A DNA stretch of 64,000 nt from Himantopus leucocephalus (taxonomy: Eukaryota; Chordata; Aves; Charadriiformes; Recurvirostridae). Numbering within the stretch: the stretch's first letter is position 1; each line of letters begins with the position of its first letter. Of the stretch, positions 51,634 through 61,799 are shown piece after piece. The translations under genes and the position numbers were made by a program. Where the stretch lies: assembly GCA_003993805.1 (NCBI GenBank), contig RSEF01000012.1, positions 6,949,209 through 7,013,208 on the forward strand, written 5' to 3'. The notes below the pieces were generated by a model. That model ran no database searches and had not been told where the DNA came from. It saw only the letters and a program-made list of their open reading frames with translations.

Positions 51634-51746
51634 TTATGCTGCAAGGAGCATGTCCCACCAGTACACACTTTGCCAACATCACTAATTGGTGATGTAAAAG
51701 GAGGTTCTTGTATGTTGGTGATAAATGAATAATGATGATGAATAAT
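51634..51746 (-). CDS. Candidate coding exon (phase 0-2)
   Basis: Minus strand, 113 bases. Acceptor GCTTTGTATAAAGCAG, donor GCATAA|GTATGT. The open frame starts IIHHHYSFITNIQEPPFTSP and ends near GKVCTGGTCSLQH. The intron to 51449-51550 would be 83 bases. Its phase 0 start matches the phase 0 end of 52133-52251. A shorter version starting at 51681 (acceptor CACCAATTAG) is possible but would break the phase chain. Confidence 0.32.
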
Positions 51747-52132
51747 CTGCTTTATACAAAGCAGCCTAGTTCAAACTCTGAACCTGCTTTAAAAAAAAAT
51801 TAGATAAGTTCATCAGCCACTTTCTGATACCAGGTTTTCTAATCCTTAAGCCACTCCTTGAACCTTCCCCTCTCTGCACCTCTATGCAATGAGGAGAATA
51901 ATAGAAGTAATTAAAGCCATCATCTTTCAGCGTTCCTTTCTGCATTTAAATCACTTAATTTTTTACAAAACATCAGTTCCTTCCCCCTTATTTCCCAAGA
52001 GGCTGCCAAACAGAATATCACATTTTACTGTAGTCAGTTTTAAGAAGTACAAAAGAAAGCATCTGTAAAACCAATATTGCCAAGTATGTGGCAGATCATG
52101 TTTGGGGGGAATAAAATAAACCCAACCCCTAC

Positions 52133-52251
52133 CTCAGTGATCCTGCTGTTACCAATGGCCGAGTCCCATGATTCGTCATTTGTGTTGGATGAGTTCTGTG
52201 GTGGTTGCGGAGGAGAAGCAAGAAGAGGGCACCATTGTGCTACCTGCTGCA
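52133..52251 (-). CDS. Candidate coding exon (phase 1-0)
   Basis: Minus strand, 119 bases. Acceptor AAACCTTTTCAG, donor ATCACTGAG|GTAGGG. The frame begins QQVAQWCPLLASPPQPPQ and continues as a Ser/Asn/Asp-rich segment including NTNDESWDSAIGNSRITE, which has the look of a disordered, phosphorylatable linker. Not recognised. Phase 1 start is compatible with the phase 1 end of 54517-54561. Confidence 0.36.
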
Positions 52252-54516
52252 CTGAAAAGGTTTATTTGCTGAAGAAAAAAAGGGTCTTTGGATGTCCCTT
52301 TATGTGGAAGGATACCATGAAGGCAAAGGGCAGACGCTTGGCCTGCAGTGGCATAGGCCTTAGCCTTCCACCAGCCATTTTGTGTAGTCTCTCTTTTAAG
52401 ATGTTAAATGTGTTGGTGCTTTTTTTAAGCTCGGTTAATTTCCAAGGCATAAAAGTTCAAGTCACTAATTATTTTCAGCCTCCTTTTCCCAGTGAATTGT
52501 ACTTGAGATGCTTTTAAAGGCAGTGACTCTTCCACAGAAATGTTGAGCACCGCTCCCTTGTCAGCAAGGCTTAGTCAGGGTGCCACTGGTACCGCCCGGC
52601 ACCTGCAGCGTCCCGAAAATATAAACCTTCTCACGCTCTCTGAAAAACATCAAGTCCTTCTATCTGAGCTGAGTCCAGACTGCGTTCTTGCCTCTGACTG
52701 GCACATCTTACTGCTCTTATTTCCAGCACGCGAGCAGGGCACAGGGCTGTGTGTAACCTGTGCCCACGAGAGGAGGAGGAGGTGGGTGGTGGCAGAGAAT
52801 CACAGTTTCTGGGGTTCATTAGGGGTAAAACCTCTTGCATTCTTCTACTGTTCCAAATAGCTAGGAGAAGCATGTGGCAGGGTTGTTGCCCTCTGAGCTG
52901 GAGGCGTTGCTGGTTTCCCCTCTCAGTCCTGCAGGTCCTTTGCCCATCTGCCCATCTCAGACAGCTGAGATTTCCATTCACTTCACCCTTGCAAAGGCTT
53001 TAGGACCCTCTGGGTGAAGGCGGCTGTGCCAAATAAGCAGGACAATAACAAATCCAAAGGCGTTTGTGGACTCTCTGGGCCACGCATTCAAAGAGCCCTT
53101 GGCTAAGCTTACAGTTTTGCAACGTGGAGATTACAGGTCTAAACACCAACCTTCCCTCTTCTCAGAGGAATTACGTGTGCCTGGTAGCAACAACATCAAT
53201 AATCTAATACCTGCAAAACATAGGTCTGTTTTTAAATATCTCTTTAATCAGAATGGCAACAGGTCTTTGCTCAGTGGGTTATTTTCACCCTCTGCCTGTT
53301 TATAGCCCTGGGTGATTGTGGACAAATGCGTAACTTCAGACTGCACGATGATTGCTGCATAGCAAATTCAGTGTTTTCTCTCATGAGCTTTATGGAGGGT
53401 GGTAGGTCAGCAGGCATGGGAAGTCCAGTAATAGCTGGAAGATGACTGAGAGTTGTTTCACTCAAGTCAGTTGTCTTGTAGAGGAGCATCCCCTTGGAGC
53501 TTCCTCCAGGAAGATGTACAGCAGAACTGAACTCTGGCTGAGGATGGTGCAGGTTGTCCAATTTCTTCTTAAATAATTTGCATAAAAATGAAACGCAGAC
53601 ACTAACTTTAAAAATGCCTAATTCGGCTCTGGCAGCTTCACAGGTTAATAGTTGATGCTGGTGAGTACAACTAGTCCTCCCAGTGAACCTTTTCTACTCC
53701 TCAAGTAGGTTTAGGCTGTGCAGATGGCTGATGTACCTGTACAGGTATTAGAGCTTATCAGGTATCTTCCTTTTTGTGTTAGCTCATAATTTAGTTCAAA
53801 CCAGGCTTTCTATGATCTACTGTCGCATCTTCTTTTAATAGACACAGCCTTTCAGATGAAGAGGAGCTGCCTTCTGAGCTGTGTCTGAAGGGCTGTCTGC
53901 ATCAGGGGGTTAAAGAAAAGTGATGGCACTGCCCTTCAACTCAGTCATGTGAGGCTTCTGTCAGTTGTGAGTCCTCTAATTTCATTACTCAGCAAGCTGC
54001 TGAAATTGATTTTGGTTCTCCAGCTGTTAGCAAGGGTAAAATTACAGTTTTACTAGATTTCTGGCTTTCAGCAAATTAACATGCAGCCCATCAGGATTCT
54101 TCAGGGGAGAATAGGAAGCAGAATAATTAGCCAAGCCATAAAAATCTAACTTAAAGGAAAAAAGCTGCCGAAATACAAGGCCAGTTCTCTCTTTAAAAGT
54201 TTTATGTCAGTGTAGTTCCACTAATGTGAATTACTGCTGTAAACAAATATAGAAGAGGTCTTTGCTCCCTTTCTGCAGCATGAATTTTAATATATTTTCT
54301 CCAATTAATAGGAATATTTTGCTTTGAGTCCTTAATAGATGCACACCGCTTCGATCGCTCACAGAAGCTCTTCCAGATGATGCCTGTGGACTTCCATTGC
54401 TTCAGGGATGCCCCCCGTGCTTGAGAACTGAAACCAGTTTGGGAGCTTTGTATATAGAAAATGCAGACCTGTTACCCCAAACAGTACTATGCCTTTTGTT
54501 AGATGGAGATACTTAC

Positions 54517-54561
54517 AGTTTAGTTTGGGGGGTTTGGGACACTTGTAAGTGAACACTTCAG
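54517..54561 (-). CDS. Candidate 45-bp exon with strong splice sites
   Basis: Minus strand. Acceptor GGGCATTTTTCTGCACAG, donor CTAAACT|GTAAGT. Only the phase 1-1 frame is open: EVFTYKCPKPPKLN. In phase with 52133-52251. I do not recognise it. Confidence 0.28.
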
Positions 54562-55378
54562 CTGTGCAGAAAAATGCCCTTTGTGTGGGCCTCTCTCCTG
54601 TTTTCCACTCCTTGGTGGATAGTATGTGAAGGAGAGCATCTGCCTGCTTTTCTCGTCATTGTTATTTTGACTGTTTTTCCTCTCTGGAGATTGTCCCGAG
54701 GTGACCTCTGCTTCCTCTAGTCTCTCTCTATTCGGATTTGTGGTCTGTGCTTTGGTCTGCATTTCCACCAGCTCTGCTGCTGTCCTTCACTGCCACTGCT
54801 GCCATTTTCTCTCATTCTTTATCAGGAAGGTAGAAGAGTCACCCTGTCCCTCTTTCCATGCACATCTATCCTCAGATGCAGGTCTCTCTCCCAGGTGGTA
54901 GATCCTTATCTCACTGAGACGCCAATCTTAGCCTTTACTACTTGGGTCATTTCGCTGTCACGAGGCACATCAAGTGCCACCTTATCCTTGCTTCAAATGT
55001 CAAAACGTCAGAGGAGTTGCCAGGTGTATTACTTCATCCGCTTTCACTCCTTCACCCGCTTCCTGTGCTCAGCAGTAGCCAACTTTTTTCTTTTTTTTTT
55101 TTTTCTTCTCTGCTCTTTGGGGCACGGATGTGCCATTTAGTTTGGGGCAGTTTTTGAAAACTTGTTTCTGCCAGTGTCCCCTTCCTCAGCAGTACTCTAT
55201 AAAAGAAGAAATCAAAAATAATTCCTTAGCATCCCTGATGTAACATATATCCATGGGGGAAAATGTGCTTACCACCATTTAAACAAATGAAAAAAAAATG
55301 TTTTATTGGGATGGCGGGAGGGGGTTAGGTGGCACAAGGCCCCAGCTAGGGAAGGGGAGGCAGCCTGCTCTCCAGTAC

Positions 55379-55442
55379 CTGAGACGTGGGACTTCAAAGC
55401 CCAAGAAGACAGGTTTCTTTTTCACCTGATGGCCAGCTCCAC
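55379..55442 (-). CDS. Candidate exon near the CpG island (phase 1-2)
   Basis: Minus strand, 64 bases. Acceptor ATCCCTCCGACTTTAG, donor CGTCTCAG|GTACTG, both good. The only open frame reads GAGHQVKKKPVFLGFEVPRL. It lies about 0.7 kb downstream of the CpG-rich island on this strand, so it could be an early exon of the minus-strand gene. No phase 2-1 exon linking it to 54517-54561 was found with confidence. Confidence 0.28.
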
Positions 55443-55499
55443 CTAAAGTCGGAGGGATAATTTCAGTCTTGCCAGAACGCATTCAGCTAAGCCAGTCCA

Positions 55500-56900
55500 G
55501 GAATACCCAAAAGTGTTTTTTCCTTCGCCCCCAGACCTGTGCAAGGCTGCAGAGGTGGCAGAAGCATCGTGTTGCCCGACGCATGGCTGGGGCTCCTGGT
55601 GGTGTCCTTGAGGTGTCCTTGGGGAGAGAGATGTCCTTGGGGCGCCGCTCGCCTCTAATACCGGGCACATATGGGCAGTAACGTGACTTAAAACTGTGGG
55701 GCGTTTTCAGCTAAAATACTAACGGGCCATTTTTTGCTTTTTATGCACCAACAATGACATCTAGTGGTTTCTAAGGTTCTTGCACAAGCCTGGCACTACT
55801 TTTTCTGTATCTCCCGCTAAAGTCCTTACAGGTTTTTCTGTCATTCCCTTCCAGTGATGAGGTCGGGGAACCTGCCTGCCGTTCACATGACCATATTCTG
55901 TAGATTTTTTTAAGAGGAAGGAGCAGAGAATATCGTATTTATCCCAAGTCTGTGATTTTTCTAAACCCTGAAAGAATGCGTTTCTGTAATGTTTTTGGTG
56001 TGTGTTTTGATTCTTTCTGTTGATTTTTTTTGTTTGTTTGTTTTGTTTGGGGTATTTTGTTGTCTTTCTTGGACGCTTTCTGGAGTTTTTTNCTTGGATG
56101 CTTTCTGGAGTTTTTTAACCTTTTTTTGTGAGGAAGGTGAAGCAAAATACCCCCGCCCAGGCTGGGGCTGGGGCTGGCGCTGAGGTGGCGAGGCACCAGC
56201 ACTGGGCAGTGGCGGGGGCTGTGAGGGGAGGGGAAGGGGGAGCGGGGAGCCTGCCCGGGGCCGGGCCTGCAGCCCCGCACAGGGGGAGGAGGAGGAGGGC
56301 TCAGGAAGGGCTGAGGCAGCTCCAGGCGGTGGGATGTGCCGGGTGGGTCGGGGTGTTTGGCGACGTCCTCCGAATCCTTCCCGAAGGAGGCGCCGGCTGG
56401 CGGCCATGTGGAAAGGGGCAGCGGGTGTGGAGCAGGCGAGGCGCCCTGTGCGGGGCCGGTGTTCCCCCTCAGTGTGGGGCAGCGGGTCCCCTCCTCAGTG
56501 TGGGGTGTCCTTTCAGAAGAGGGCTGATGCGTTCCCGCCGGTGTGGGGCAGCGGGTCCCCATCAGCGGGGCTCGTCCCCCTCAGCGCGGGACAGGTCTCC
56601 TCAGGGCCGTTCACCAGAGGCTCCTGCCCCAGTGCAGGGCTGAGGTGGGGGAAATGTGACATGGCAGAGGCCGGTGTGGAGAGCAGCTGAGGGAAGCTGG
56701 GATGCCACGGGAGAGGCCTCGTCTGAGAGGACATGAGGTAATGACCAAACGTTGGTGGGCTGAGGAGAGGCAACGGGGGGGCCAGGGCTGTGTGATGGGA
56801 GGGCAGGAGAGAGGGGGCCATGGGCAGCTGAGAGCTTAGAGAAAAGGCGCTATAAATTTCTCTTCTGAATGGCTGAAAGAGATCCTAGGCCAACAGATTT
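55500..56900. promoter_or_regulatory. CpG-rich island, likely promoter
   Basis: G+C rises sharply here against an AT-rich background, with dense CpG from about 56130 to 56660 and a weaker shoulder at 55550-55670. It is the only such island in the window, and CpG islands in birds usually mark promoters. No TATA box is evident. The core contains irregular repeats of a GTGTGGGGCAGCGGGTCCC-type unit (56462-56565). ATGs in good context occur on both strands near 56405 (plus GCGGCCATGT; minus CACATGGCC). Candidate exons lie on the minus strand to its left and on both strands to its right, so the direction of transcription is undecided. It may be bidirectional. Confidence 0.55.
56092..56092. other. 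Single N between 24-bp repeats
   Basis: The 24 bases on either side of the N (CTTGGAYGCTTTCTGGAG then Ts) are the same apart from one base. As at 40347, this is probably an unmerged contig overlap. Confidence 0.8.
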
Positions 56901-57239
56901 GAGGAGGGGTATGCCGGTGTGCACCATCCTGCCCTGACAGGAATGGGCAAAGCCAGCGGGGGTCGTATGCTGTCACACCACCGAGTGCCTCAAAACCCCT
57001 CCAAAACCGGTGGGATCTCTTCCCCTTGGCTCGTGTGACAGCTGCCACAACATGCTGGCTTGCACCAAGGCATTTGCTACTTCTGGAGTGCTTTTCAGCC
57101 TCAGCCACGCTTTTGATGCTATAGTGTTGATTATAGGTAGTGTAAATTTAGCATAAAAGAGTCTGGCCACAGAGATGCTTGACTCGGAGGAATATGGGTG
57201 CACAGGTCTTGTCAGAATTGGGCTGTAATCTTGTACTTT

Positions 57240-57283
57240 CATAGAATGGTTTAGGTTGGAAGGGACCTTAAAGATCGTCTAGT
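57240..57283 (-). mobile_element. Very short CR1 3'-end fragment
   Basis: CATAGAATGGTTTAGGTTGG followed by AAGGGACCTTAAAGATC is the reversed CR1 terminus. About 44 bases remain. Confidence 0.85.
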
Positions 57284-57998
57284 ACTTTCCGTGCAGTGAG
57301 GCTGCATGTGTAATTGCTTCATCCTTTTCCTTGGGACAGGCATGTGCTAAGTACACTGCTGACCCTAGCATGTAATTTTTTTCACTAACAAATGAAAATA
57401 GTGAGTGGAAAAAGGAGGTGTTTCTAAAGGAAACTTTCACTGTAAACTTTAAAAATGAAATCTGCTGATTCGGGATAACTGGTATGTCCTGCTTCCTTAA
57501 AACCGTCACCTTGTGTTACGCACAAGATGTGACCTGTGAGCATGCATCACTAGAACAAGCCAGATTACATCTAGTCACGTCAGAGGTTTCGGGAGTCGCT
57601 CTGAGACAGGCAAACCCAGACACGCTGCGCAATCGCGGTGACACCCAGCCGGTTGTGTGTACCCAATTCTTTCAGCGTTTATGCAATCTTTACCCGCTCA
57701 GATTCATATCAAGTAAAAAAATCTGTCCGTTCAAAATGATACAAGTTCAAAGCTATTCCAAGTTTCAAATGCAGAGTGTCATTTTCAGCAATGACAACAC
57801 AAATAGAAACTCGTTGGTACTGTTCAGTTCGTTAATGCCCGCTATCTTATGAGTAGCATATTGACCTGGGAGAGGTGCTGGGCTCGGTTCCCGACTGCTA
57901 GTGCCCTGCTGCATGAACCCACCCTGTCAGCGCCTGCCCTTCCCTCTTCGTGCTTATCTTTCAGAATGGTATTGTTAAGCCTGGGTTGGAGTGGGTGA

Positions 57999-58445
57999 AT
58001 GATGACAGCTCAAAGACTCTTCAGGCCTTTTTTCTCTGGATCTTTGGGGGAAGCAGAACTGGACCTGCTTCAAACCTTTTTGATTCCCAGTACGCCTAGC
58101 AGGGCAACAAATTCGGTTGTGTGGGCCAAGATAAAGAACTACTTCCAGCATCCTGGAGTCCACCCAGAGAACACCCATTCCTTGCTTTTTTATAATCAGA
58201 GGGTTCAGCAACTCTGGCAAGAAGCCACGAGGAGAAAAGCAGTAACTCAGGTGGTTCAGTCCCAGGCAGTTTCAGGTTGGACTAGTCAAAAGCAGCATCT
58301 TACAACAGAGGTGGAAAAACAGAGGGAAGTTCTGGCCCACCTGTTCCCAGCAGTTTGCTCTTTCAGTTGCGTTTTCTCGGTTTGTCAAAATATAGTTGTC
58401 TTGTTGCCTTTTACCGGAGTGAGAGTTGCAGGACCTATTACATAA
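57999..58445 (+). other. 148-codon open frame, possible exon or retrocopy
   Basis: The plus frame is open from 57999 to a TAA at 58443. It reads like a soluble helical protein in its middle (ELDLLQTFLIPSTP, VWAKIKNYFQHPG, NQRVQQLWQEATRRKAV, TTEVEKQREVLAHLFP). A good acceptor (TTCGTGCTTATCTTTCAG) ends at 57964, but the frame it would feed is a different one that stops at 58100. A donor CAG|GTGGTT at 58249-58250 would close a shorter exon. It may be a real exon, a frameshifted retrocopy, or chance. Family unknown. Confidence 0.2.
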
Positions 58446-58545
58446 GGGAAGTGGTTATCTTTTATGGATAAATGCAAGCTGAGTACACAAGGAACAAAAT
58501 TCTAGACAAATATGGAACCAAATATTTATATGATATGTAGAAACC

Positions 58546-58584
58546 ATAGATACCGTATCGTATAGATACCGTATCCTACGGTAT
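58546..58584. repeat. Tandem repeat plus perfect inverted repeat
   Basis: ATAGATACCGTATC occurs twice (58546-58559, 58562-58575). The second copy overlaps a perfect 8-base inverted repeat, ATACCGTA - TCC - TACGGTAT (58566-58584). The CpGs and the hairpin stand out in AT-rich sequence. Confidence 0.85.
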
Positions 58585-58599
58585 ATAGTACCATAATTT

Positions 58600-60939
58600 A
58601 GTTTGCGGCTCCAGGAGAAAGGCAGATCTCAGAGGCTGCAAAACAAAGTGAATGGATCTTTAGAGTTATGTATGAAAAAGGGAAGGTGAGGAATGTGCGT
58701 GGTCAAGGTCAGTCTGGTTGTGTCATGTTTTCCAAGATGACGTTCGTTTAGAGAATTAAAGCTATTCATTATGGGGGAAGCAACCTTTCCACAGTGGCTG
58801 TGCTCTCATCCAGAAAAGGGCAGTCCTCAAAAAGACTTTGAGTAGCTTACAAAATTCAGCATGCGTTAAAAGCAGCAAAGAAAATTCTTCATGCAGATAC
58901 AAGATTCAGTATCAAAGAAATAAAATGAAAACAGATTGTAAGAGTTTGGATTGCAAAGCCTTTGTGTGAGGGTAAGAGATGAAAACAGAATAGTTAATCA
59001 CATAGTTTCTTATAATGACTTAGAGTTGCCCACAGCAGCAGTGACAGTGAAGTTTGGGTACCACTATAGCAGCATTAAAGTGCTTTAGAGTGTTTCAGTT
59101 AAATGACAATTTAGCCTTCTACCTACCTACACTGTGTACACAGCTGTGATAATTATGTGCATGCTCCACAGTCAGATCTTGTTAATGAGGAGTGACGAGC
59201 TGTTGGAGGATGCTCCTAGCTAAGTGCAGTTGTGTTTAGAGCAGGTGGAGATTTGCATGCATACAGCATTCAGCCAGGTATTCTGCTAACCTCACTCTGG
59301 CCAGCATCAGGCCAGTACTAATTTTTTATATATATTTGAAGATGCTATTCCGTGCTTGAAGACTCTCTAATTTCATTAACATACTCAAAGCCACCATTCT
59401 GTGTGGCCATACTCTTATTTTAGGATCTCTGCTCGTCAGGGAAGCAAACGCTCTGACATTATCTTTTAAAAGCAAATTCTCAGTACCTGTGTAAAAGCGG
59501 TTCACAGGAAACCCACCATGTTAAGTCACCTACTATTTATATGCTGTATGTTGGTTACGCATAAACATGGCTAATTTACCCATGGATAGTATGTCTAAAG
59601 AATTTCTCTCGTTCTCTTCAGACCTACTGATGAATATGACCTCTGATCATAATTCATTTTCCAGGAGAACTCGAAACTGCTATTTAACTTACCTAAGTAA
59701 TTTCTCATTCTTCCTGAGGCACGTCATCAGAAGACTTCCTTCTTAATTATAAATATAGGAAAGGGTGTGAAAAGGACTTGGACATTGATATATATATGGG
59801 ATTGTATGTTCTATTCAAGATCATTGTCTTTTGTATCATTAAAAATAAATCATAACTAGTTGCAAACAATTAATTCAATTTCCTTCATTACAGTGTAATT
59901 TAATTTCTCTTTGCCATGCATTTCCATAATATTATTGTTTTACTCTCTCTTCATAATATGTTGGTTTACCCCCTCCCCCCAAGATCCCTTTCTGTTTTCT
60001 CTCACTGGAAATAATACACTGCAGACTATCCCCTTGTAAACAGTAGCACTGGTATCTGTTTATTGCCAAAGCCTGCTTAACAGATGGGGCTTGCCCATCG
60101 TCACGTTGTCCCCAGGTAAAAATACTGCTTTATTTGCTCTGGTCTGTGCTGGTTTTAATTTTGACCGATTTCTCTCTTGAAGGTTTTCTGTTCTGTGGCT
60201 CATTCGGCATGTAAGATGTGTTTAACCTGAGCTGGTAGACTGTATCATCAGATCAGCAAGCGTTTATCCCCTCGCTGAGGCAAGTTCCAAATTTGGGAGC
60301 CTGGGAGGGACATGAGTGCCAGCAGAAGGTGGGGTGTATTTGACTTCCCTGACTACCTGTCGTGTGAAACCAGGTCTGCTGGAGTCTTGGAGACCTGCTG
60401 TGTTGTGTGCGAGTGCTTCCTTCCTTTGCCCAGGCCCCAGCCATCACCCTTGGAAGTGCGTTCACTTGGCGGTGGCAGCTGCTGTCAAACACTCCTGCTG
60501 TGAATTCTCATCATCGGTTTTTCAGGGGCAGCCTGATCTTTGCTGGGGAAAACTTGCAGAAGGCAGATGGCAGTTAGAGAGCTGGGCCAAGTGGCTCCGT
60601 TTATGCTTTTCGTAATCTCTTTTAAAATTATTGTAAGAGTAATCTTCATCCTTTCCTTTCTTGACCGCAAACTCAGATCCCAAGGAGTTCCCCAAATGTT
60701 ACCACTTGACGTAAGTGTGGACGGGAAGGCATAGCCCATGTGTATTTATGAGAGAAAAGCTGTAAATTATTTACTTATTAAAGCTACAGACTTTTCTGGG
60801 AGAAGTTAGTGTTCTGAGAAATTCTTCAGCTGCACTGAAAGGAGGGAAAAAAAATTAAACCACTGGTTTCAGCTCCATCACTGGATGTAAATCTCTACCG
60901 GTGAAGGAAGCATCTGGCTCTGTGTTAATCCAGGGTAGC
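58600..60939. other. No supported gene
   Basis: Frames are short. A minus-strand frame at 60485-60739 has exon-like composition and a strong acceptor near 60555 but no donor. I see no recognisable repeat. Confidence 0.4.
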
Positions 60940-61229
60940 TTAATGTGAGACAAAAGAGCCCTTTTCCAGCTCTTCATCTGCATGGGTCCAGAATCTTCCT
61001 TTAAGGTTCCCTGTCTTGGCGACTCCTCTCAGGCCGTTATGGCTCAAGTTCTCCAGACTGGACATGCTTATTTGCTTAGGTAGTATCTTAATTGCGGGCA
61101 GATTATGAGCTTTGGGTACTGCATATCTTGGCCCAGTTTGTCTCTTAAAGCCATTGTAGTCTGTCACCCTCCGTGCTCTGAGACTTCCTGATGAGCGTTC
61201 TCTATTACTTGAGTATCCTGAAGAGCCTA
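60940..61229 (-). CDS. Candidate terminal coding exon, unrecognised basic protein
   Basis: Minus strand. Acceptor ACATCTCTTGTACCCAG at 61230, then an open frame of about 96 codons to a TAA at 60940-60942. The protein is Ser/Arg/Lys-rich and likely disordered (GSSGYSSNRERSSGSLRARR, then TDYNGFKRQTGPRYAVPK, later MSSLENLSHNGL, and acidic HADEELEKGSF near the end). It looks like a C-terminal tail with phosphorylation sites. It could join a candidate 67-base exon at 61358-61424 (donor CAGG|GTAAAG, phase 0-1) on the same strand. No clear AATAAA follows, which counts against it. Family unknown. Confidence 0.3.
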
Positions 61230-61373
61230 CTGGGTACAAGAGATGTAAACACTTGGGAAGCAAATGGAAAATACCACTAGGAAACAATGGGAACCAAATG
61301 CTCCTGGGGAAGCTGGGTATATTGTTGCTGGGATGTTGCCCAATCCTTTTACTTTACCCTGAGCCATTTTCAG

Positions 61374-61491
61374 GGCTCCAGAGACCTGCCTGGGGGCATG
61401 AGTAAGTGGTTTCCCAAGAGTGCTCTGCAGTATGGCATTAAATCGGACAGGAAAGATAGCAACCCCGTGTGTCGGCAGGTCCAGATCACAG
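61374..61491 (+). CDS. Candidate coding exon, conflicts with minus-strand model
   Basis: Plus strand, 118 bases, phase 0-1. Acceptor CTGAGCCATTTTCAG, donor GATCACAG|GTGAGA is near ideal. Only one frame is open, starting GSRDLPGGMSKWFPKSALQY and continuing GIKSDRKDSNPVCRQVQIT. Composition is typical of coding DNA. It overlaps the minus-strand candidate at 61358-61424, so one of the two is probably wrong. Not recognised. Confidence 0.33.
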
Positions 61492-61770
61492 GTGAGAGCA
61501 CTTTTCCTCCTTTTCGCTGAAGACTGAGGTACGCACGACTCTTTTTGAGAAAGAACATGAAGAAAATATTCCTTTTGAACAGACCAAGGCTGCTGTGTGC
61601 TCCTGTGAATGGCTCTCACTAGCCGAAATAGCAGCAAACCAACCCCGTCAGCTGATTGCAAAAGGACAGGAAGGGAGTTTTCTTGCAGATGTGGGACTTT
61701 AATGTAGCTTTGCATAAGCAAGGTTAATTTTCTTGCTTTTAGCAACAATTATATTTCCCTAATTTAGTCT

Positions 61771-61796
61771 CTGTGTGTGTGTATATATACATATAT
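61771..61796. repeat. (TG)n(TA)n microsatellite
   Basis: About six TG units run into alternating TA/CA on the plus strand. Confidence 0.9.
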
Positions 61797-61799
61797 CAC

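Noticed and set aside
53271..53561. Minus-strand 96-codon frame with protein-like composition
   Set aside because: No usable donor in frame, and its phase does not join the neighbouring candidates.
54520..54768. Minus-strand hydrophilic 82-codon frame
   Set aside because: Overlaps the better-supported exon at 54517-54561 in another frame and lacks its own splice sites.
55939..56562. 207-codon minus-strand proline-rich frame across the CpG island
   Set aside because: Long frames are expected by chance in GC-rich DNA, it crosses the N at 56092, and it is Pro/Ser low complexity.
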